DNA from: Flavobacterium sp. UMI-01
GTDB lineage: Bacteria; Bacteroidota; Bacteroidia; Flavobacteriales; Flavobacteriaceae
Direction: 5' to 3'
NCBI RefSeq assembly: GCF_019656315.1
Contig: NZ_BPLU01000038.1
Coordinates: forward strand, 434,001-498,000
DNA: 64,000 nt
Notes under the pieces: model-generated
What the model saw: the letters and a program-made list of their open reading frames with translations, nothing else
Database searches by the model: none
What the model was told of the DNA's origin: nothing
Part shown: positions 26,925 to 35,165 of the stretch, in pieces
How positions within the stretch are numbered: the stretch's first letter is position 1
How the letters are laid out: each line of letters starts with the position of its first letter
Translations under genes and position numbers: made by a program

Positions 26925-28381
26925 CAAATTTTCTCTTGAATGTTTTTAAAGGGAGGTACTCTTTGGTCAGTTCCAATGGTATTAACATCCCCCAATTCTT
27001 TTCTGGCTTTTTCGGCTTCTTGGAGTAAGTCCTTAACCACTTCCGGATTTTCTTTTGATATGTCTGTTAACTCACCCATGTCTTTATCCAAATTAAACAA
27101 TAACGGGCGCTTTAATACGATCAATCCTCTGCATGAAATATTTTTTAGGTTTGTCCCATTAAAAGGTTTTTCATTTTCCCCTTTAGACCAAAAAGGTTGG
27201 TCTTCTGATGTTCGTGGTAAATGCAATTTCCACTTTCCTTTTCTAACCGCCTGAAGATTGGTTCCATTGTAATAATAGACCACTTGATGCGGCGAAGTTC
27301 CTTTTCCTGTTTTTAAAATAGAGGTAATATCTTTCCCATCAATCACTCTATCTTTTGGCAATTTAGCACCCGTTAGCGAAGCTAAGGTTGGTAGTAAATC
27401 CATTGAAGATAAAAAAGTATCGTTCACTCCCTTGGCAAAATGGTTATCCCATTTGATGATAGCAGGGATACGAAAACCGCCTTCCATCGTAGTGTATTTT
27501 CCACCGTTCAATGGCCCTGCCGAACCTCCAAAATGACAAAGAGCTGGACCGTTATCGGATAGAAAAATAACAATGGTATTTTTATCCAAATTATGCTGCG
27601 TAAGTGCTTTTGTTAATTGGCCTACGTAGTGATCCAATTCTTGCACATAATCGCCATACAAACTCCCTTTAGAAGTTCCAATAAATTCCTTACTAGGTTG
27701 TATCGGAGAATGTACCGAATGATAGGCTAGATACAGAAAAAAAGGATTCTCTTTATTTTCTTTTATATAGTCAATAGCTTTGCCCGTATAATCCCCAATC
27801 AAGGTTTCAAAAGCGACATTTTCTTTTACTACTTTATTATCGCTATACACATCGTCTAAATCGGGATGACTGGTATGCCAATTGGATTTCAAACCATAAA
27901 AATGTTGAAAGCCGTGGTCAATGGGTTGTGCGCCCTTATTAAAACCTAAATGCCATTTTCCAATAGCCAAGGTAGCATAGCCTCGTTGTAAAAGTAAATC
28001 GGCAATGGTAATCTCATCAGGATGCAAGCCGTAATCCTTATGCTTCTCAATTTCTCCTTGTGCTACAGGAAATCCGTTTCGCATGGGATAGCGCCCAGTC
28101 AAAATTGCTGCTCTTGAAGGACTACAAACCGAAGAAGCCACCTGAAAATCGGTAAATCGCAAACCTTCATTTGCCAGTGCATCGATATTGGGCGTTTTAA
28201 CATCTTGTGCTCCGTAACAACTCAAATCGCCATAGCCTAAATCATCGGCAAAAAGAATGATGATGTTGGGTTTGTCTTGTGCTTGTATTGTTGGGACACT
28301 TCCTAAATTTAGTAACAAAAAAATCATTCCTATTCTTAAATATAGGACTTGACTGTAATACGATTTTATAAAAGACTTCAT
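26924..28381 (-). CDS. S1-type sulfatase (e), CSPSR
   Basis: 485 residues; long export signal (hydrophobic from about residue 17, ending at TIQAQ). Motifs: LFADDLGYGD, formylglycine motif CSPSR (C86), GKWHLGF, YHSVHSPIQP, LSDNG and MEGGFRIP, a canonical arylsulfatase A-like layout. The stop TGA overlaps the ATG of sulfatase d (TGATG), so the two are translationally coupled. The gene upstream, an SASA esterase, is 24 bp away. Removal of O-acetyl groups by that esterase could be required before desulfation (inference). Target sulfate unknown. Confidence 0.93.
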   Translation of the reverse strand: MKSFIKSYYSQVLYLRIGMIFLLLNLGSVPTIQAQDKPNIIILFADDLGYGDLSCYGAQDVKTPNIDALANEGLRFTDFQVASSVCSPSRAAILTGRYPMRNGFPVAQGEIEKHKDYGLHPDEITIADLLLQRGYATLAIGKWHLGFNKGAQPIDHGFQHFYGLKSNWHTSHPDLDDVYSDNKVVKENVAFETLIGDYTGKAIDYIKENKENPFFLYLAYHSVHSPIQPSKEFIGTSKGSLYGDYVQELDHYVGQLTKALTQHNLDKNTIVIFLSDNGPALCHFGGSAGPLNGGKYTTMEGGFRIPAIIKWDNHFAKGVNDTFLSSMDLLPTLASLTGAKLPKDRVIDGKDITSILKTGKGTSPHQVVYYYNGTNLQAVRKGKWKLHLPRTSEDQPFWSKGENEKPFNGTNLKNISCRGLIVLKRPLLFNLDKDMGELTDISKENPEVVKDLLQEAEKARKELGDVNTIGTDQRVPPFKNIQEKI

Positions 28382-28405
28382 TTTCTATTCTTTATTAAAT
28401 TCTTA

Positions 28406-29926
28406 CTATTCTTCCCAATTATCCGTACGAAACGGATAAGCCGGTAACTCGCTATTGTTTACTAAATTCACTGTTGGTTTGCCTGCAAAAGCATAACGAA
28501 CATATTTAGGATTTTGAACCTCAGCTGCACTCAAAACCACCGTTTCTCCTTGAATTTTAGTATCTGCTTTTACCCATTTTTTTTCATCATTGGCAACCCA
28601 AAATCCAGAAGGAGCTTTGCCATTGGTGGTTTTCAACCCCTCCGCTTGATTAAAATGCACTACCAATTTTCCTTTCTCCTCCACTACTTTTTTCAAAGTA
28701 GGTCCTATAGCTGTTTTCTTTAGCTGTAGGGTATTTGCTGCTGCCAAAAGAGCTGCTCTTTGTCCGATAGGTAATTTATCAGTTGGATGAATGTTTTTTT
28801 CATCACCTAAATCAATCGTATTTACCACCGAAACATGGGGTAAACTAAGCGCATCTAATTGCGATTCCCGCATCCAACTCCAAGACTCTTCGGTTGGACT
28901 TTCGGGGTCAATGTTCATCTTTTTTTCCGTTCCTTTTCCGTAACCCGGCAACATTACTACCATAAAATGCAATTGATCATCCTGCCATTGCTTGCGGTAA
29001 TTCAACATCCATTTTTGTAATACCGTACCATATTCCTTCATTCCGCAAACACGGTGAAACCAATTTTCCTTATCGACTTCCGGCATTCCAGATATAGAAC
29101 GGGTATTTCGTTCGCCTTGGTACCAAACTACTCCTCTACAAGCAAACGGAATCAAAGGATGCATCATTGCATTGTACAAAATATTGGGTTGGCGTCTCAA
29201 ATAGATATTTTCATCATTGGTCCAATTCGATTTAGCCATAACCTTTTCAATTTGTGCCACTCTCGCTGCATCAGCATCAAACTCATTCATAATGGTATTA
29301 AAATGGGGCAACTCCTGAGTCATCGACCTGGGCATCCAAGCTTCGATAGACGAACTTCCCCAAGAGGTTTGGATGATTCCTACTGGAACTTGCCCCAAAT
29401 TTCTAAGGAAATAAGCAAACGAAAAAGCTACAGCACTAGGCGGATTTGTTGTTTTCCATTGTCCCTCGATTTGCTCTTGTTCTACCAAACTTACTTTTTC
29501 GGCAACCTGAAAACTTCGAATATTTTGGGCTAAAGGCACCAAACCACGAACTTCCACGGAAGATGACACCCCCATTTGCATATTGGATTGCCCAGAACAA
29601 ATCCAGACTTCACCAACCAAAATATCTTTGACAACCACCTTATTTTGTCCAGAAATAACCATATCCTGTCCATCGAATGAGGTTTTTAGAGGAGCTAATT
29701 TTACCATCCATTTTCCTTCCGCTGTGGTCTTTGTCTTTTGGGTTTGTCCTGCAAATTGGACTGTAATTTCGTCCAATGGTTTACTGGTTCCCCAAACAGG
29801 AACTGTTTTTTCTCTTTGCAACACCATGTGGTCGCTAAATATGGTTGCCACTTTTAAGGCTTGAGCGTTGACTGTTAGAGTCAGAAAAATAAATAGTAGG
29901 ATAAAAAAAGGATGCTTTTTTTTCAT
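28406..29926 (-). CDS. SASA-type (sialate O-acetylesterase family) carbohydrate esterase
   Basis: 506 residues with a signal peptide ending near TVNAQ. N-terminal beta-domain (SDHMVLQREKTVPVWG), then the SGNH-type SASA domain with the nucleophile in CSGQSNMQMG (S114), the Gly/Asn oxyanion blocks (VVWYQGERNT) and a late DxxH-like stretch (IDLGDEKNIHPTDK). The family removes O-acetyl groups from sugars. Sialic acid is unlikely as the target here, so a sulfated algal glycan carrying acetyl groups fits better (inference). It is 24 bp upstream of sulfatase e and 5 bp downstream of sulfatase f, in the middle of the operon. The periplasm is the probable site. Confidence 0.88.
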   Translation of the reverse strand: MKKKHPFFILLFIFLTLTVNAQALKVATIFSDHMVLQREKTVPVWGTSKPLDEITVQFAGQTQKTKTTAEGKWMVKLAPLKTSFDGQDMVISGQNKVVVKDILVGEVWICSGQSNMQMGVSSSVEVRGLVPLAQNIRSFQVAEKVSLVEQEQIEGQWKTTNPPSAVAFSFAYFLRNLGQVPVGIIQTSWGSSSIEAWMPRSMTQELPHFNTIMNEFDADAARVAQIEKVMAKSNWTNDENIYLRRQPNILYNAMMHPLIPFACRGVVWYQGERNTRSISGMPEVDKENWFHRVCGMKEYGTVLQKWMLNYRKQWQDDQLHFMVVMLPGYGKGTEKKMNIDPESPTEESWSWMRESQLDALSLPHVSVVNTIDLGDEKNIHPTDKLPIGQRAALLAAANTLQLKKTAIGPTLKKVVEEKGKLVVHFNQAEGLKTTNGKAPSGFWVANDEKKWVKADTKIQGETVVLSAAEVQNPKYVRYAFAGKPTVNLVNNSELPAYPFRTDNWEE

Positions 29927-29931
29927 GCTTC

Positions 29932-31347
29932 TTAATTTGATGGTAATATTGTATTTGGAGTATTATAAGCTTCATTGCCCAAAGGTCTGGCGTTTTTTCC
30001 TCTGTGTTTATAGGTTCCAATATCTTCTTTGGCCCAATCTAACAATTTTGTCAACTCAGCCACTACTTTTGGATTTTGAGCCGCTACATCAGTCGTTTCG
30101 TCAATGTCAGATTCTAAATTGTACAACATGGGTTTGGTAAACATCAGCCTATCTTTTGGCGCGATATGATTTTGCCATTTATCATAAACAATAGAAGTCG
30201 AATCGGGTTGATTGGGTAAATGCAATTTCCATTTCCCTTTTCGAACGGCACGCAACTCATAATGCTGATAGTAGAAAAAAGGTCGGTCTAGTACTTTCTT
30301 TTTTCCACTAAAAATATTTGACACATCCAATCCATCAATCACCCTGTCTGTTGGAACTTTGGCACCTGCGATATGAGCCAAGGTAGGCAACATATCGATG
30401 GTAGCAACGACCTCATTAGAAACTTTATTAGCAGGCACTTTTCCAGGCGCTCTGATAACAAAGGGAACTCTAAAACCGCCTTCCCAAGCTGAGGTTTTAG
30501 CGCCTCGAAGTGGTTCGGCATGACCTGCATGGTCTTTCTTAATCCACCAAGGGCCGTTATCACTGGTAAAAATGACATAGGTGTTATCGTCCAGTCCGCT
30601 TTCTTTTAGTTTTTTAAGAATGCGTCCTACATTATAATCAATTTCTTCAATCACATCGCCGTATAAACCACCTTTGGATTTCCCTTTAAACTCAGCCGAA
30701 ACGGCAAGTTTTACGTGAGGCATGGTGTGTGCCAAATACAGGAAAAACGGTTTTTCTTGGTTCTTGTCTATAAATCGAATGGCTTCGTCCGTATAACGTT
30801 TGGTCAAGGTGGACATATCGGCATTTTTTTCTACCAATTGGTCGTTTCTTAACAAATGCACTCTTGAGTCATTACTCGTAGGCGTAAAAAACGATTCGTC
30901 AAAACCTTGATGCATGGGCAACAAATCAGGATTGAACTGCTCCGCATGGTGACCTGCCAAGTCCCATTTTCCAATCATACAAGTACGATAGCCTAGTGGC
31001 TTTAATACTTCAGCAATGGTCACTTCACTCAATGACAATTTAGGATGCGGTGCTTCACCATCATCATTTCGGGCATTTCGCAACGGATAACAACCCGTCA
31101 TCAAAGCCGCTCGTGAAGGACCACAAACGGTTTGGGCGTAGAAGTTGGTTAACTTCATCCCTTCTTCAGCCATTTTATCAATATTGGGCGTTTTAATATT
31201 GGGAGAGCCAAAGCATCCCAAATCTTGATAGCCTTGATCATCGGTAAAAATGATGATGAAATTCGGTTTAGTACTCGATTTTTTTTGACCAAAAGAGTAA
31301 AAACCCAGTAAACATAATGATATCAAAAAACACAGACTCTTTTTCAT
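29932..31347 (-). CDS. S1-type sulfatase (f), CGPSR, with GKWD instead of GKWH
   Basis: I start at ATG 31347 (471 residues, signal peptide MKKSLCFLISLCLLGFYSFG); a TTG frame start eight codons upstream lies in the intergenic gap. Motifs: IFTDDQGYQD, formylglycine motif CGPSR (C75), TMPHVKLAV, TSDNG and WEGGFRVP. The otherwise nearly invariant GKWHLG reads GKWDLAG here (K127, D129), replacing the sulfate-pocket histidine. The enzyme may still work, with altered specificity or catalysis. It lies 10 bp after the GH116 gene, suggesting action on the same beta-linked sugar. S1 membership is firm. Confidence 0.9.
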   Translation of the reverse strand: MKKSLCFLISLCLLGFYSFGQKKSSTKPNFIIIFTDDQGYQDLGCFGSPNIKTPNIDKMAEEGMKLTNFYAQTVCGPSRAALMTGCYPLRNARNDDGEAPHPKLSLSEVTIAEVLKPLGYRTCMIGKWDLAGHHAEQFNPDLLPMHQGFDESFFTPTSNDSRVHLLRNDQLVEKNADMSTLTKRYTDEAIRFIDKNQEKPFFLYLAHTMPHVKLAVSAEFKGKSKGGLYGDVIEEIDYNVGRILKKLKESGLDDNTYVIFTSDNGPWWIKKDHAGHAEPLRGAKTSAWEGGFRVPFVIRAPGKVPANKVSNEVVATIDMLPTLAHIAGAKVPTDRVIDGLDVSNIFSGKKKVLDRPFFYYQHYELRAVRKGKWKLHLPNQPDSTSIVYDKWQNHIAPKDRLMFTKPMLYNLESDIDETTDVAAQNPKVVAELTKLLDWAKEDIGTYKHRGKNARPLGNEAYNTPNTILPSN

Positions 31348-31357
31348 TTTTTTACTA

Positions 31358-33907
31358 TTACAATTTAACAATCAAAGGCTTAGCACTATCCACTTTGCTT
31401 CTTTTTAGTTTTTTTGTTCCAATTCCTTCCAACGAAAAACTATTCAATTCCAACTGACCGGAAAGCACGGTTAAAACCGCTTCTTTATTTTTTACTTCGC
31501 AAGTTCCCCAGCTAGTACCATTGCTCCAAAAGTAGGTTCCCGGTTTTGATGTAAATCGCATGGATTTATCCACTCCTGAATAATGAAAACCAGAGCTAGC
31601 CAAAACCCCGCCCCAGGCCATCATGCTTCGGGCATAATGGTGACCAAATTCTGCTTCATCAAAAGGATTTCTTTTCTTTCCATCGTAGCGGTCACGTACA
31701 TCTTGTGTCGTTTTTATCCCCTCTGCTATCTGACCTTCATACATCATGCTTACCGCAGCTGTATGCTCAAAACCAGTCATCACTTCGGTAAAATATGGGA
31801 AAGGTTGTTTGGGTCTTACTTTGGGATAATCAGCCATCAATAAAGCCGATTCGTCTTTATAAGCATACGAACGCATGAAATTAGGATGCTTCATTAAATT
31901 GTCACGATAGTTGTATTTCAGAATCGACTCGTTCGTTTTCTTCATATTCTCCTTATTAGCAAGATAACCCAAATCCAAAATATGCGCCATCACCTGCCCT
32001 ACTAATTGATCTACCAAAACGCCTTCTCCCAACTGGTATTGAGGGTCATCAGCTACCAATCTTTTTTCGACACGAATCAAGCCTTTGGCAATGTTTTCCA
32101 AAGCCATCGGGGGTACTATTTTCTGAATGTAATATTCGCCATTAAAAAGGTTTTTATCTATCCATTTAGAACCGTTTTCATACAAACCGCGACAAGTAGT
32201 AGCAAATTTTTTATCGCCTAAATAAGTTGCCATTTCTTCAGAAGCCCGTAAGGCTCCCAGATACCAAAAACTCATTTGCGGATTGGGTCCGTAATATTCT
32301 ACATCCATGGTGTTGTGCTGACTGCCTTCCATCACACCGTCTTTATTGGCATCCCATCCTTTGGGAATCCAACAAAATTCTAAGGCTTTTTTCACCTTTG
32401 GCCAGTTTTTCTTTAAAAATGCATCATCGCCCGAAAGTTGCCATTCGCGGTAATATTTCATGATACAGCCCATTTGTCCATCGGCTGCAGCCAAGCCAAA
32501 ATTGTTTCCTTTGGTCTCTAAGGGCAAATGAATACGGTACGACATTAATCCATTGTCGTTAGTCCCGTAGCCAAATTCCATTTCGCGCATGTTTTGAGCG
32601 ATATCGCCAAACAAGAAAGGAATCGTTTGTTCGTAATTCCATACGTGCGTACAGGTTCCGTCGCCACTTCCTTCATTATCTTTAATTCCTTCCCAACCCG
32701 AATAAAATCCTGATTTGGATTTGAAAAATAGTTGGGTTCTCAAATGCGCCAAGTTAAACAAAGCCGCTTCTTTGACCACTTCGGGAAAATCACTTTTGAT
32801 AAAAGCATTCACAAAGCTTTGGGTTTGTTTTTCTAATTCGGGTATTCTTGATACATTTTTTTGTGCTACCTCCCAAGAATCCTGATATTGAGTGGCATAG
32901 TAATTCCCTATATTTTCCTTGTCTTTAAAATCGAGACGATTAGGGAAATTCCAAGTGATAAAAAAGCGGATGTCTTTTTCTTCGTTGGGTTTCAAAGTCG
33001 TTTTAACTGCCAAAGACCCCATGTTGTTTTTTTGTTTTGATTCTCGTTCTTCCAACAAACCATCATCAGTATAATCATCCCAAAATTCTAACGTACTATT
33101 CCCCCATTCTCCCGGTTTCCAAGCGGTTCTATGAGAAACTTCTCCTTGACTATTGGTCGTTAAACTAAAAGTCCCCCATTGTGCGCTTTCTTTGCTAATG
33201 GCTTCATTTGCGGTAAAATGAATTCCTTTTAAACCCTTTTCATCTTTATAGGTATTGGTGTTTTCATAATTTTTGCCCACTTTTCCATCAAAACCAATAA
33301 AATTAGGAATATTCCCTGCTAATGAAATGGTAATCGATTTGTTGGTGGTGTTTTTTACTTTGTAACTCAACACCGCCATCGGGATACTACTGTCACTGGT
33401 ATTCCCAGGCACCAAAGGATTGAAGGCTCCAACAGTTACTTCCACTGGCAGGTTTTTGTCTTTTAGCACCACTTGCCCAAAAGGATAAGCTGTTTGAAAA
33501 GTCGCCTCTTCAAAACGAGGTAGTCCATGGTTTGGCGCTTTGGAACCATAATAACCATCGTCAAAACGGGTAGGAACTGGTCCTTCTAAAATAAATGCTT
33601 GTCCTTTTTTATTTTCTTCTTTTAGATAAATAGAGAAAAAAGGAGCACGGTTGATGACTTCTACTCCGCTATAAATAGGATTGTAGCCTTTAGCTGGACG
33701 GCTCATAATTTCCCAATCGATTAAGGCACCATAGCCACTCAAAGATATCGTTCCTGTACCGATACCCCCAACAGGCATAGCAATACGGTCCAGATGATTT
33801 TGATCGTAAGTTTTTAGTACTGGCCATGCCGTTTTTTGTTGTGCATTTGAAAAGCTTGTAAACGATAAAAACGCTGCATAAGCAACTATCCATTTTACTT
33901 TTTTCAT
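31358..33907 (-). CDS. GH116 beta-glycosidase (copy 1)
   Basis: 849 residues with a signal peptide ending at SNAQQ. The N-terminal beta-sandwich opens with MPVGGIGTGTISLSG, diagnostic of GH116 (GBA2-like, formerly DUF608), and the C-terminal half is an (alpha/alpha)6 barrel. Candidate catalytic residues are the nucleophile in HVWNYEQT (E426) and the acid/base in QHNTMDVEYYGPNP (D535), placed by analogy. Known members are beta-glucosidases and beta-xylosidases. It is paralogous to 47675-50245, roughly 60 percent identical by eye. The gap upstream (159 bp, weak hairpin) is one of the two largest in the operon. Exported, probably periplasmic. Confidence 0.9.
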   Translation of the reverse strand: MKKVKWIVAYAAFLSFTSFSNAQQKTAWPVLKTYDQNHLDRIAMPVGGIGTGTISLSGYGALIDWEIMSRPAKGYNPIYSGVEVINRAPFFSIYLKEENKKGQAFILEGPVPTRFDDGYYGSKAPNHGLPRFEEATFQTAYPFGQVVLKDKNLPVEVTVGAFNPLVPGNTSDSSIPMAVLSYKVKNTTNKSITISLAGNIPNFIGFDGKVGKNYENTNTYKDEKGLKGIHFTANEAISKESAQWGTFSLTTNSQGEVSHRTAWKPGEWGNSTLEFWDDYTDDGLLEERESKQKNNMGSLAVKTTLKPNEEKDIRFFITWNFPNRLDFKDKENIGNYYATQYQDSWEVAQKNVSRIPELEKQTQSFVNAFIKSDFPEVVKEAALFNLAHLRTQLFFKSKSGFYSGWEGIKDNEGSGDGTCTHVWNYEQTIPFLFGDIAQNMREMEFGYGTNDNGLMSYRIHLPLETKGNNFGLAAADGQMGCIMKYYREWQLSGDDAFLKKNWPKVKKALEFCWIPKGWDANKDGVMEGSQHNTMDVEYYGPNPQMSFWYLGALRASEEMATYLGDKKFATTCRGLYENGSKWIDKNLFNGEYYIQKIVPPMALENIAKGLIRVEKRLVADDPQYQLGEGVLVDQLVGQVMAHILDLGYLANKENMKKTNESILKYNYRDNLMKHPNFMRSYAYKDESALLMADYPKVRPKQPFPYFTEVMTGFEHTAAVSMMYEGQIAEGIKTTQDVRDRYDGKKRNPFDEAEFGHHYARSMMAWGGVLASSGFHYSGVDKSMRFTSKPGTYFWSNGTSWGTCEVKNKEAVLTVLSGQLELNSFSLEGIGTKKLKRSKVDSAKPLIVKL

Positions 33908-34066
33908 TTTTAATATTATATATATGCGTTAAATATTTTCTTTTTTTACAAAAATTTGAGACAAGCTGATAGACTTATTTAATAACTTACACTGTTTACT
34001 CTAACACGTCGGTATCCCAGATATAATATGGAAAAAACCTTATTAGCCATAAGAAAGTAGCGTTTT

Positions 34067-35104
34067 TTAAAACTTCATATTGTTAATTTCAAATCGGAAC
34101 AAATGTGCTTCTCCATCACTTTGTCTCATGCAAATTCCCCATCCTGGAATTTTTGTTGCTTTATTTCCATTTTCTAAATGAGGTCTATATAAGCCTGGTG
34201 CCATTGGGATTGAGCTTAGGTCTTCGGCAATTGGCGAAAAATTCAAACCATCCTTTGCCCAGTGAATGGATTTTATCAAAGACGTAAGTGAGGCTACTCC
34301 ACCATTTTGATTCCAAATCAAAACTTCGTGTCCTTTTTCGACCAAAGGTTTACTATATTTTTGAAAAGGGCCTGCTGGATTTGTTGCCATAGCCACTCCC
34401 ATTTGAGTGTGTTTTGCTCCTTCTTTGCCATATTCAATACATCTGCCTTTATAATACATCCAAATTTTCCCATCACGTACCAACATACTGGCATCATCTA
34501 CTCGATAGCTATCAAAATCTGAAGCCTTTTCACTATGGGCAATAATTAAATTGTTGGGCACTCTTTCGAAAGGACCATCAGGACTATCGGCAACGGCAAG
34601 TCCTATACCCGTAAAATCAGTGGTGCTGTTGCCTTCAAATTTCTTCTCAGGATTCCCCGGTGTAGGTTTCACCCCTGTATAATACAGATAATATTTTCCT
34701 TTGTAAGCCAAAATATTTGGTGTAAAAACCGAATGGCTATCGAATGCTCCTTCTTTGCCTAAACCAAGCGCCATTCCTTGCTCTTTCCAAGTATGGCCTT
34801 CGTCTTCAGAGGTAGCGTACCAAATGGTTCCCCAATAGCCTGACCTCACAGGTTTATCCATTCGGGTGTACCAGATGTAGTATTTGTTTCCCACTTTAAT
34901 AATATCGCTGGGATCTCTTCGGTTGTAAACGGGATCTTTTCCAATCCCTTTAATTTCCGAATAGGTGAAATTTACTTTTGAAGTAGTACTTTGCTGTTGT
35001 ACACTGTCTCTTGTTGTTAGTTTATTTCCACATGCCGTCAATATGCATGTTGCTATAATTGCCATAGGCAAATAACGAGAAGCTGTTTTTAAGTTGATGT
35101 TCAT
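34067..35104 (-). CDS. GH117-like five-bladed propeller lipoprotein (copy 2)
   Basis: 345 residues. Lipobox ILTAC (Cys25) marks a lipoprotein, in contrast to copy 1 at 20393, which has a cleavable signal. The propeller starts with NRRDPSDIIKV (D64), then YYIWYT, TIWYATSEDEG, HSVFTPNI, YYLYYTG and RVDDASMLVRDGKIWMYYKG. The closest recognisable family is GH117 (alpha-1,3-(3,6-anhydro)-L-galactosidase). The two copies share blade order but differ clearly in loops, so they probably have different ends or linkages as targets. It lies 61 bp downstream of a GH95 gene. Family call by motif, not verified. Confidence 0.66.
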   Translation of the reverse strand: MNINLKTASRYLPMAIIATCILTACGNKLTTRDSVQQQSTTSKVNFTYSEIKGIGKDPVYNRRDPSDIIKVGNKYYIWYTRMDKPVRSGYWGTIWYATSEDEGHTWKEQGMALGLGKEGAFDSHSVFTPNILAYKGKYYLYYTGVKPTPGNPEKKFEGNSTTDFTGIGLAVADSPDGPFERVPNNLIIAHSEKASDFDSYRVDDASMLVRDGKIWMYYKGRCIEYGKEGAKHTQMGVAMATNPAGPFQKYSKPLVEKGHEVLIWNQNGGVASLTSLIKSIHWAKDGLNFSPIAEDLSSIPMAPGLYRPHLENGNKATKIPGWGICMRQSDGEAHLFRFEINNMKF

Positions 35105-35165
35105 TTTATAGGATGTTTTTAGTCGCTGTTTTTATTCTTTGTTTTCTAATTTGATTTGGTTCTTA

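Noticed and set aside
26925-26927. TTG as the start of sulfatase d
   Set aside because: The next codon is an ATG forming a TGATG junction with the upstream stop, the more usual arrangement.
34032-34053. Short hairpin CTTAT/ATAAG with U-run on the minus strand between GH117-like copy 2 and GH116 copy 1
   Set aside because: A 5-bp AU-rich stem is not convincing; the operon probably reads through.
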